Source: an archaeon
Lineage (GTDB): Archaea; Asgardarchaeota; Hermodarchaeia; Hermodarchaeales; Hermodarchaeaceae
Length of the DNA stretch: 10,750 bases
Direction of reading: 5' to 3'
Assembly: GCA_016550425.1 (NCBI GenBank)
Contig: JABXGS010000002.1
Coordinates: forward strand, 1-10,750
Of the stretch, positions 1 to 5,345 are shown piece after piece (within the stretch, counting starts at the first letter, position 1; each line of letters opens with the position of its first letter). Position numbers and translations under genes: made by a program. The notes below the pieces were generated by a model. That model was not told the origin of the DNA. It ran no database searches and saw only the letters and a list, made by a program, of their open reading frames with translations.

Positions 1-993
1 AATGAAGCCCGCGTGACCGGGCTCATGCACCCCTCCTTTGGAGGATACCTACCTCGAGATATCAAGTTCGTTGCGGCATTCGAAGTAAATGCAGGAAAAA
101 TTGGAAAAGATATCAGTGAAGCAATCTTTGTTCATCCAAATTGTGTTGCGAAATTTGCTGAAACACCAAGACTGGGTGTTGAGGTTCTTCCCGCCCCGAT
201 TATGGATGGTGTTGCTGAACACATGTATGAAGCCTTCAACGTCTATGATTCGAAGGAAGCAAAGCCTGTAGATGTTGCCGAAGAGCTTCGTAATTCAAAA
301 GCCGAAATTTTAGTAAATTTTCTACCGGTGGGAAGTGCTAAAGCCTCTCGCTATTATGCCCAAGCGGCCCTAGATGCCGGATGTGGTTTTGTCAATTGTA
401 TTCCTGAATTCATCGTCTCTGATACCGGATGGCAAAATAAATACCGTAAAGCAGGGCTACCAATGGCCGGAGACGACATTAAAAGCCAAGTTGGTGCCAC
501 GATTCTTCACCGTGTAATTGCCCAATTGCTCTCTGATCGCGGAATAGAGATTGATGAAACCTACCAGTTGAACATTGGTGGTAATACAGATTTCGAAAAT
601 ATGTTAGCTGAGCATCGACTGAAGAGCAAACGCATTAGTAAGACGGAGGCTGTTACTAGCATCCTTGATTACCCAGTCCCCACTCGAATAGGACCCAGTG
701 ACTACGTCCCATTCCTCGACGATACGAAGGTCTGTTACATCCACGCCCAAGGAAAGAAATGGGGTGGAATGCCAATACACATTGCACTGAAACTATCCGT
801 AGAAGATTCCCCCAATAGCGCGGGTGTTGTTGCAGATGTTATTCGTGCCACAAAAATCGCACTGGATCGTGGAATCAGCGGCCCCTTGATGAGCATATCT
901 AGCTACTCATTTAAGCATCCCCCAGCCCAAATTGAAGATGCTATTGCTAAACAGCACGTTGAAGAATTTATTCAGGGAAAAAGAGAGCGTTAG
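1..993 (+). CDS. ino1: myo-inositol-1-phosphate synthase, 5'-truncated by window edge
   Basis: NAD-dependent isomerase converting glucose-6-phosphate to inositol-1(3)-phosphate. In archaea the product feeds inositol phospholipid headgroups and sometimes compatible solutes. The reading frame is open from base 1, and residues before the GTG at 13 (NEAR) continue the family sequence, so the true start and the N-terminal Rossmann glycines lie off the left edge. Family blocks visible: GLMHPSFGGY near the start, NCIPEFI, GDDIKSQ (469-489), NIGGNTDFENM (from 571), SKRISKT (625-648), and KLSVEDSPNSAGVV (from 790), covering the catalytic and tetramerisation regions. The stop is TAG at 991-993. Oddity: the last 25 codons plus stop (916-993) have a diverged second copy at 2691-2768, beyond an endonuclease gene. 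The 3' end used here therefore appears to be a replacement brought in with that gene. No residue expected from the family appears missing in the visible part. Confidence 0.93.
   Translation, partial: NEARVTGLMHPSFGGYLPRDIKFVAAFEVNAGKIGKDISEAIFVHPNCVAKFAETPRLGVEVLPAPIMDGVAEHMYEAFNVYDSKEAKPVDVAEELRNSKAEILVNFLPVGSAKASRYYAQAALDAGCGFVNCIPEFIVSDTGWQNKYRKAGLPMAGDDIKSQVGATILHRVIAQLLSDRGIEIDETYQLNIGGNTDFENMLAEHRLKSKRISKTEAVTSILDYPVPTRIGPSDYVPFLDDTKVCYIHAQGKKWGGMPIHIALKLSVEDSPNSAGVVADVIRATKIALDRGISGPLMSISSYSFKHPPAQIEDAIAKQHVEEFIQGKRER
916..993 (+). repeat. copy A of duplicated synthase 3' end (in use)
   Basis: This is the C-terminal coding end fused in frame to the synthase: HPPAQIEDAIAKQHVEEF followed by IQGKRER and TAG. 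Compared by hand with 2691-2768, 18 of 25 residues and about 53 of 78 bases match with no gaps. Many differences are at third codon positions (for example CAT/CAC, CCC/CCT, ATT/ATC, GTT/GTC), so the protein is conserved while the DNA is altered. Confidence 0.9.
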
Positions 994-1065
994 CGAGACT
1001 AGGTATAATCCACCTCTTTTGAACTACAACTACTTTCTCTTTCACTTTGACAGCGCACCCTCTCT

Positions 1066-1080
1066 CGTTATATTATAACG
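1066..1080 (+). promoter_or_regulatory. palindromic TATA-type promoter of endonuclease gene
   Basis: The 15 bases cgttatattataacg form a perfect palindrome with 7-base arms around a central T, and contain a TATA-like core. Its centre is about 24 bases upstream of the GTG at 1097, so transcription would begin at or next to the start codon and the message would be leaderless. This agrees with the lack of a Shine-Dalgarno sequence before 1097. The symmetry could also be an operator, for example for autoregulation by an HTH protein. Promoter role inferred from spacing and composition. Confidence 0.5.
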
Positions 1081-1096
1081 ACATCTAGCTAAGCAT

Positions 1097-2716
1097 GTGA
1101 ATTCTAGTAAGCTAATGAAAAGAACACTAAAGCAAATCAAAATTTGGTCTCCCATAATTAATAGGACACCAATTACTTCAAAACAGATACTTAATGAGAT
1201 TATAAATCGTGAATATGCTGGCATTAAAAGAATTAAACATTTTAACGAGTTTCTTCAGGATGCTGAATGTCATCTTTCACTTTTTCAGAGATATAGGAAT
1301 CAAAAACAACTTGGTTACGGTGAACTCCGCAAGCTTGTTCGAGAATTTAATATGGCGCCTCAGAAAATCCAAAGCTATTTGAAAGATGGACGTCGACCCC
1401 GTCTTTATTTTTTAATTGAGAAAGGATTTTCGAAAACTCAAGCCGCTAAACGCAAAAAAGCTATACTTGCGCCAATCAATAATCTTGAATCGCTTAAGGC
1501 AGTTCAATCAGTCCTTGAAACATACTATCCATTTGAAGAAATGCTCGCGGTATGGGGTAGGGTAAAGTACTCCTTTTTATTGAACCAAGTTCGTAAGTAT
1601 TTCCATATTCTTAGTCATCTAAATGAGGGAGGAAGTTATTCACAAATTGCTAGAGAAATGAAAATGCGTGAAAGTCAGGTCTGGAATTGGTTAAATAGCG
1701 ACATTAAACCGGATCTACTTAACCTTGCAAGTAAAATCCCTGATACCGAATTACATCCTGGTAAACTGTTACTTCCATTAGAAATGAGGAACGGGTATCC
1801 CTATTCTCCATTAAGGTTCATTCAAGTTACAGTTAAACCAACGACTTGGGATCACATCCTAACCGTTTTAGAATCTATTCAAAAGGTTGAAAGCCATTAC
1901 ACGGATAATCAAAGGGTTCTGTTTAACAAAATCGTGAAAAACGAAGCATTTGCCTATGTTTTGGGCTTATTAACTAGCGATGCAGCGAAGAATGGTAAGG
2001 GAACATCATTAAGATTTGATTTACGCCTCTCGAAATCCTACGGTTGGAGTAAAGATGTTGGTCAGTATGCCTGCTTTTGTTTAGGTCAAATAGGCATATC
2101 TGCATATGAGCTTCCATCAAATGCTAAGAAATCATACTTTCACTGGATATCAGAAAAGAGCCCCTTGATAACTTGGATGCTAAGAAGCTGTCTTGGAATT
2201 GCCAGGAAGGAAGTTACAACCTACAATAGAATTCATGTAGACTGGCTTTTCAAAGCGCCTTATAATATCCAATTGAAGTTCCTTCAGGGATTAAATGACG
2301 GAGATGGATGGGCAAGTGTTTGCAATCAAGCAATTGGCAATACCAGTGGCGTAAATAAGCCAATCATTCTGAAGCTACTTCAAAAATTTGAAATCAGGTC
2401 GTTTGAAGCAGGTCAGAATGTACAAATAACGAATTCAGAGAGTGTCAATAAAGCAGTTCAATTACCATTTTTTATGATGGCATCTGGTCGTCAAAAATCA
2501 GCAGAAAAGATTGCTGAAATGATAGAAGGAAGGTCCTCAGAAAGAACTGGAGAAATTCCCATCGAAATTTATTCAAGGATGTTAGAGCTACGCAAAAATG
2601 GTTATTCTCACGGTCGAATTGCTGAATCGATTTTTGACGAGACTGGTCATTCTTATCATCGTGATAAGATCCGTCGTATTTTGCTAAACTCACCCTCCAG
2701 AGCAAATCGAGGATAG
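1097..2716 (+). CDS. LAGLIDADG homing endonuclease with multiple HTH segments
   Basis: A 539-residue, free-standing endonuclease-like protein. Two LAGLIDADG-type motifs are visible: AYVLGLLTSDA (residues 286-296, acidic D295) and LQGLNDGDG (396-404, acidic D403). Their spacing of about 108 residues fits a single-chain, two-motif enzyme that makes a specific double-strand cut. Outside this core there are helix-turn-helix-like stretches at about 74-97 and 181-205, and a C-terminal one at about 493-528 (LRKNGYSHGRIAESIFD), which could read the DNA target. The start is GTG at 1097, supported by promoter spacing; an ATG at 1115 is the alternative. The last residues (SPSRANRG) and the TAG stop lie inside the displaced synthase tail, in another frame. 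Intein splicing blocks are absent. It probably cuts uninvaded synthase genes at the HPP region; that target is inferred from the insertion site. Confidence 0.85.
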   Translation: MNSSKLMKRTLKQIKIWSPIINRTPITSKQILNEIINREYAGIKRIKHFNEFLQDAECHLSLFQRYRNQKQLGYGELRKLVREFNMAPQKIQSYLKDGRRPRLYFLIEKGFSKTQAAKRKKAILAPINNLESLKAVQSVLETYYPFEEMLAVWGRVKYSFLLNQVRKYFHILSHLNEGGSYSQIAREMKMRESQVWNWLNSDIKPDLLNLASKIPDTELHPGKLLLPLEMRNGYPYSPLRFIQVTVKPTTWDHILTVLESIQKVESHYTDNQRVLFNKIVKNEAFAYVLGLLTSDAAKNGKGTSLRFDLRLSKSYGWSKDVGQYACFCLGQIGISAYELPSNAKKSYFHWISEKSPLITWMLRSCLGIARKEVTTYNRIHVDWLFKAPYNIQLKFLQGLNDGDGWASVCNQAIGNTSGVNKPIILKLLQKFEIRSFEAGQNVQITNSESVNKAVQLPFFMMASGRQKSAEKIAEMIEGRSSERTGEIPIEIYSRMLELRKNGYSHGRIAESIFDETGHSYHRDKIRRILLNSPSRANRG

Positions 2717-2768
2717 TGTGGCTAAACTACGAGTCGAAGAACACATACAGGGAACTCGTGAACGCTAG
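2691..2768 (+). pseudogene. displaced 3' end of synthase gene (copy B relic)
   Basis: Read in the frame ending with TAG at 2766-2768, this encodes HPPEQIEDSVAKLRVEEH followed by IQGTRER, clearly homologous to the C-terminus of the synthase at 916-993. It has no start of its own: the codon two before the HPP block is TAA (2685-2687), and no synthase sequence precedes it. The 25 codons and stop are undamaged. This suggests either recent displacement or constraint from the overlapping end of the endonuclease gene (2691-2716). It ends only 15 bases before the convergent regulator gene at 2784, consistent with it being the original gene end at this locus. A GTG at 2718 could in principle start a 16-residue peptide, but nothing supports translation. 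Confidence 0.85.
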
Positions 2769-2783
2769 TTGGGCAATTTCACC

Positions 2784-2981
2784 CTAATCGTCATCTGTTT
2801 GTGGCATTGTAAGAGGAGAACCAGAAATCCATAGCTCGCGTTTGAGAAGATCACGAATAGCCACACGAATCGCTTCACTTCTTGTTGGATAGGTTCCTCT
2901 GTCAACTAATGTGTCTAGCCCTCGTACGTAGGCTTTAGGGAGTTTAACCGAGACCAAATGCAAGCGTATTACCCGGGACAT
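2784..2981 (-). CDS. ribbon-helix-helix (CopG/Arc-type) DNA-binding regulator
   Basis: A 65-residue protein with the layout of a ribbon-helix-helix domain: a beta strand (LHLVSVKLPKAYVRGL, about 7-22), helix A (LDTLVDRGTYPTRS) and helix B (SEAIRVAIRDLLKREL, to about residue 50), then a short polar tail ending TDDD. Such proteins bind operators as dimers through the paired strands. The SVKLP strand and the YPTRSEAIRVAIRDLL run are typical of archaeal members. The start is ATG at 2979-2981, and a TATA-like box about 24 bases upstream suggests a leaderless transcript. It is divergent from the radical SAM gene at 3144, so it may regulate that gene or itself; this is inferred from position only. 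It lacks an adjacent toxin gene, so an antitoxin role is not supported. The target is unknown. Confidence 0.85.
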   Translation of the reverse strand: MSRVIRLHLVSVKLPKAYVRGLDTLVDRGTYPTRSEAIRVAIRDLLKRELWISGSPLTMPQTDDD

Positions 2982-3000
2982 ACCCTGACCTATACCTGGA

Positions 3001-3010
3001 TATTATAAAA
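3001..3010 (-). promoter_or_regulatory. TATA box of the RHH regulator
   Basis: On the minus strand this reads TTTTATAATA, centred about 24 bases before the ATG at 2981. This places transcription start at the start codon, in keeping with no ribosome binding site. The sequence is also A+T-rich on the plus strand and could serve the radical SAM gene with a long leader. Confidence 0.5.
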
Positions 3011-3064
3011 ACACTTTCTCCCATTCCAAATCCAGCCTTCTCCTACTCGGATTTTTCGGAAAAG

Positions 3065-3075
3065 CCTTTTAAGAA
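3065..3075 (+). promoter_or_regulatory. candidate TATA box of the radical SAM gene
   Basis: The stretch ccttttaagaa lies about 75 bases before the ATG at 3144 and would give a leader of roughly 45-50 bases, long enough to hold the Shine-Dalgarno sequence at 3128-3134. Weak match; position is the main support. Confidence 0.3.
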
Positions 3076-3101
3076 TCCCCAGTACGAAACAGAACAAACT
3101 C

Positions 3102-3123
3102 ACCACTACAGAGTGGTAACCAC
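3102..3123 (+). promoter_or_regulatory. alternating ACCAC/GTGGT repeat, possible operator or leader hairpin
   Basis: ACCACT (3102-3107), four bases, AGTGGT (3112-3117), one base, then ACCAC (3119-3123). The middle GTGGT is complementary to both flanking ACCAC units, so two alternative stems are possible, the second ending just before the Shine-Dalgarno. It could be a dimer operator, for instance for the divergent RHH protein, or a leader RNA switch. Function is inferred only. Confidence 0.35.
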
Positions 3124-3127
3124 AAAA

Positions 3128-3134
3128 GGAGTGA
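3128..3134 (+). promoter_or_regulatory. ribosome binding site of the radical SAM gene
   Basis: GGAGTGA is a strong Shine-Dalgarno match, nine bases before the ATG at 3144, and fixes that start. Several other genes in the window lack such a site. Confidence 0.7.
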
Positions 3135-3143
3135 CATTTCACA

Positions 3144-4661
3144 ATGGAAAAAATGCCGCCTAAAGAGCTTCCCTACACGACCAAATCAGTATGCCCTGAA
3201 TGTCTCCGTGTTATCGAAGCCACCGTTTATGAAGAAGACGGAAAGGTCATGATTAAAAAAACGTGTGAGGACCACGGCGAATGGAAAGATACGTATTGGT
3301 CCAGCGCATCGGAGTTCAACCGGGCTTTTCAATATGCTTACAAAGGTATTGGTCTCGCTAACCCTCGAACCGAAACCGTCCATGGATGTCCAAATGATTG
3401 TGGGCTCTGCCCTAATCATAAGACCCACACCAATCTTGCCCTCATTGACCTAACTAATCGTTGCAATTTAGAGTGCCCGATTTGCTTTGCCCATGCAGGA
3501 AAAGCTGGGTACATTTATGAACCCACCCTAGAAGAAATCCGGGGAATGCTGGAAAATTTGCGGGCAAACAAACCTGTTCCTGCCCCTGCAGTCCAATTTG
3601 CCGGTGGTGAACCCACAATGCGGGCAGATCTACCAGAAATTATTCGAATGGCAAAAGAAATTGGTTTTCCCCACGTTGAAATTGCTACAAATGGCTTATT
3701 ACTTGCTCAGAAGGGATACCCCAAAAAACTAGTTGAAGCAGGGTTAAGCACAGTCTATATGCAATTTGATGGTGTCACAAAGGAACCATATATCGCTGCA
3801 CGCGGTGTAAACCTACTTCCCCAGAAACTAAAAGCCCTTGAAAGGTGCCGTGAAGAAGGCCTTCACAGCATCGTATTGGTACCCACACTCGTGCGGGGTG
3901 TGAACGACCACCAGATTGGGGATATCATTCGATTTGCTATTGAAAACCACGACATCGTTCGGTGCATTAACTTTCAACCTGTAGCAATAACAGGCCGAAT
4001 TGATACTGAAAAACGCAAAGAGATGCGAATCACCATTCCAGATTTGAACCGCCTTGCAGATGAGCAGACAGACGGACAGATAAAACCAAGCGACTGGTAC
4101 CCTGTCCCATTCGTAATGCCTGTCGCAAGAGCGCTAGGTGCCTTATCAGGAACTCCCAATGTGGAATTTTCAGAACACCCAGCTTGTGGAATGGCCACAT
4201 TTCTTGTTGTTGAAGATGATGGCAGTTGGGCACCAATCACAAAATACGTAGAAGTCGAAAAATTCCTCGGCACTCTTGAGAAAATGGCGAAAGACTTTGA
4301 AAAAGGAAAACAGTGGCGCGGAAAGATGCGTGGTGTCATGGGCGCAATGCGCTTCTTCAAGAAGAAAGGAATGTTGATGAATCTTGCCAACAATCTGCTC
4401 ATAAAGAAGGATTACGACGCTTTAGCCAAATTTATGAAACGCATCATTATGCTTGGTTCAATGCACTTCATGGACCCCTACAATTTCGATCTTGAACGTG
4501 TTGAACGGTGCGGAATTCATTACGCAATTCCAGACGGTCGAATTGTACCCTTCTGCGCAATGAACTCTTTTCATCGATCTAAAATAGAAAAGAAATTTGC
4601 GATGCCTGTTGAAGAATGGCAGAAAGCTCACCCGGGTAAGAAGATGAACGCTCCTGCATAA
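3144..4661 (+). CDS. tes: radical SAM enzyme of the tetraether lipid synthase (Tes/MJ0619) family
   Basis: A 505-residue radical SAM protein. The S-adenosylmethionine cluster motif is C107-x3-C111-x2-C114 in TNRCNLECPICFA, and GGEP (154-157) is the usual SAM-contacting motif. Extra cysteines mark further metal sites: an N-terminal C17-x2-C20 with C41, and C82-x3-C86-x2-C89 in GCPNDCGLCPNH just before the core. C-terminal cysteines occur in HPACGM, ERCGIHY and PFCAMN. This order matches the Tes family, which joins the biphytanyl chains of two diether lipids by C-C bond formation to make membrane-spanning tetraethers. Related paralogues of unknown or other lipid function share the same motifs, so the exact reaction is inferred. 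Start fixed by a strong ribosome binding site. The DUF99 gene follows after 62 bases on the same strand. No frameshift or missing cluster ligand seen. Confidence 0.8.
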   Translation: MEKMPPKELPYTTKSVCPECLRVIEATVYEEDGKVMIKKTCEDHGEWKDTYWSSASEFNRAFQYAYKGIGLANPRTETVHGCPNDCGLCPNHKTHTNLALIDLTNRCNLECPICFAHAGKAGYIYEPTLEEIRGMLENLRANKPVPAPAVQFAGGEPTMRADLPEIIRMAKEIGFPHVEIATNGLLLAQKGYPKKLVEAGLSTVYMQFDGVTKEPYIAARGVNLLPQKLKALERCREEGLHSIVLVPTLVRGVNDHQIGDIIRFAIENHDIVRCINFQPVAITGRIDTEKRKEMRITIPDLNRLADEQTDGQIKPSDWYPVPFVMPVARALGALSGTPNVEFSEHPACGMATFLVVEDDGSWAPITKYVEVEKFLGTLEKMAKDFEKGKQWRGKMRGVMGAMRFFKKKGMLMNLANNLLIKKDYDALAKFMKRIIMLGSMHFMDPYNFDLERVERCGIHYAIPDGRIVPFCAMNSFHRSKIEKKFAMPVEEWQKAHPGKKMNAPA

Positions 4662-4663
4662 TC

Positions 4664-4695
4664 GTTCTCTTCACCCCTCCCCTTTATTTTCTTGT
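4664..4695 (+). terminator. pyrimidine/T-rich stretch after the radical SAM gene
   Basis: A run rich in T and C (…cctttattttcttg…) follows the stop codon at 4659-4661, as in archaeal T-rich terminators. There is no stem-loop. It could equally carry a weak promoter for the DUF99 gene, so read-through into the next gene remains possible. Confidence 0.3.
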
Positions 4696-4712
4696 TCGTG
4701 TTTATTAGAAGC

Positions 4713-4716
4713 GGAG
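4713..4716 (+). promoter_or_regulatory. ribosome binding site deciding a TTG start
   Basis: GGAG lies seven bases before TTG at 4724 and supports this non-ATG start for the DUF99 gene. No ATG is available in frame before the conserved N-terminal block. Confidence 0.5.
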
Positions 4717-4723
4717 TTGAACG

Positions 4724-5314
4724 TTGACTTCTAATAAGAGATTACTAAAACCCGCGACACGTCTCTTAGGAATTGCAGAAAGTGGAGTTATGGGAGCGAG
4801 CCACACAATTCTTGGCGGCGTCGTGATGCGACGAGATCTAATAATTGATGGCATGATTTGGGATCGAGCAACCATCCGTTCAACAGATTCCACCGAAGCG
4901 ATTCTTCGAATGTATAAACACTTAGCCCGAAGCGACATCAATGGGTTAATGCTTCATGGCGCAATCATTGCTGGATTCAATATCATAGATTTAACCCACC
5001 TATCCGATGAGACAGCCCTTCCCATAATTAGTATCACCAAAGAGCCTCAAGAAGATTTGAAAGAACACCTAAAATCGACTTTTCCTTCAAAGTGGGTTAC
5101 CCGATGGAAACTCGTGCAACAGAATGGTCCAAGCAAACGAATAGCAACAGAACCCAACTCTATTGTATATGTCCAGTTCAAAGGATGCGACCTGGAAGTT
5201 GTGAAAGGAGTAATCAAACGATTTACTCGCTTTGGAGGAATCCCAGAACCAATTCGTGTTGCAAGGCTATTTGCTCGTGCCAAAATTGAGGCAGAGAATG
5301 TAGAAGTGAACTAA
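4724..5314 (+). CDS. DUF99 (UPF0215, COG1628) family protein, endonuclease V-like fold
   Basis: A 196-residue archaeal protein of a family with no settled function. Structure-based work places DUF99 near endonuclease V in the RNase H-like superfamily, so a nucleic-acid role is suspected. Family blocks in order: KPATRLLGIAES (residues 8-19), ILGGVVMRRDLIIDG (29-43), the TEAILRMYKHL region, INGLMLHGAIIAGFNIIDL (73-91), ALPIISITKEP, and the C-terminal GGIPEPIRVARLFARA (170-185). Length equals the usual full length. The start is TTG with a GGAG site. It lies 62 bases after the radical SAM gene, so an operon is possible, though no functional link is known. It converges on the Orc1/Cdc6-like gene, with a hairpin between them. 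Confidence 0.88.
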   Translation: MTSNKRLLKPATRLLGIAESGVMGASHTILGGVVMRRDLIIDGMIWDRATIRSTDSTEAILRMYKHLARSDINGLMLHGAIIAGFNIIDLTHLSDETALPIISITKEPQEDLKEHLKSTFPSKWVTRWKLVQQNGPSKRIATEPNSIVYVQFKGCDLEVVKGVIKRFTRFGGIPEPIRVARLFARAKIEAENVEVN

Positions 5315-5324
5315 TCTCCCCATT

Positions 5325-5345
5325 CTTAGAGCTCAAGGCTCTAAG
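5325..5345. terminator. hairpin between convergent genes
   Basis: CTTAGAGC (5325-5332), loop TCAAG, GCTCTAAG (5338-5345): a perfect 8-base stem. It lies after the DUF99 stop and overlaps the last codons of the minus-strand gene, whose TGA stop sits in the loop. Symmetry and position suggest a bidirectional 3'-end signal or RNA-stabilising hairpin. There is no flanking T-run, so a bacterial-style intrinsic terminator is not implied. Confidence 0.5.

Larger units (their letters stand above)
916..2690 (+). mobile_element. putative homing element: replacement ino1 3' end plus endonuclease gene
   Basis: The interval runs from the His codon of a His-Pro-Pro triplet in the synthase gene to the base before the equivalent His codon of the second tail copy. 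It holds the functional last 25 codons and stop of the synthase gene, a 103-base spacer with a promoter, and a LAGLIDADG endonuclease gene. Similarity between the two tail copies starts sharply at HPP. Immediately before HPP, the first copy reads Phe-Lys in frame, while the second has a TAA stop and Thr with no synthase similarity. That is what insertion at this point would leave. The boundaries are inferred from where similarity begins and could be off by a few codons. No terminal inverted repeats, no splicing motifs and no intron core are visible. About 1.78 kb. Confidence 0.75.

Noticed and set aside
13..15. GTG at 13 as the start of the inositol-phosphate synthase
   Set aside because: The frame is open to base 1, the preceding codons fit the family, and the N-terminal NAD-binding region is missing; the gene begins outside the window.
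1042..1224. 60-residue hydrophobic minus-strand frame, possible small membrane protein
   Set aside because: It is antisense to the endonuclease start and its promoter, has no ribosome binding site or promoter, and ends in polar sequence; best explained as a shadow.
994..2768. Intein or group I intron within the synthase gene
   Set aside because: The first copy of the gene end already has a stop codon at 991-993, the endonuclease lies in its own frame with its own start, no intein splicing blocks are seen, and splicing is not needed to give a complete protein.
916..2768. Plain tandem duplication of the synthase gene with decay
   Set aside because: Only the last 25 codons are repeated, similarity starts abruptly at HPP, and sequence before the second copy encodes the endonuclease with no synthase remnants.
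2784..2981. RHH protein as an antitoxin of a toxin-antitoxin pair
   Set aside because: No small toxin-like gene lies next to it on the same strand; neighbours are the displaced gene end and a divergent lipid enzyme.
3974..4402. 142-residue minus-strand frame
   Set aside because: Lies wholly antisense to the conserved radical SAM gene, without domain features or a start signal.
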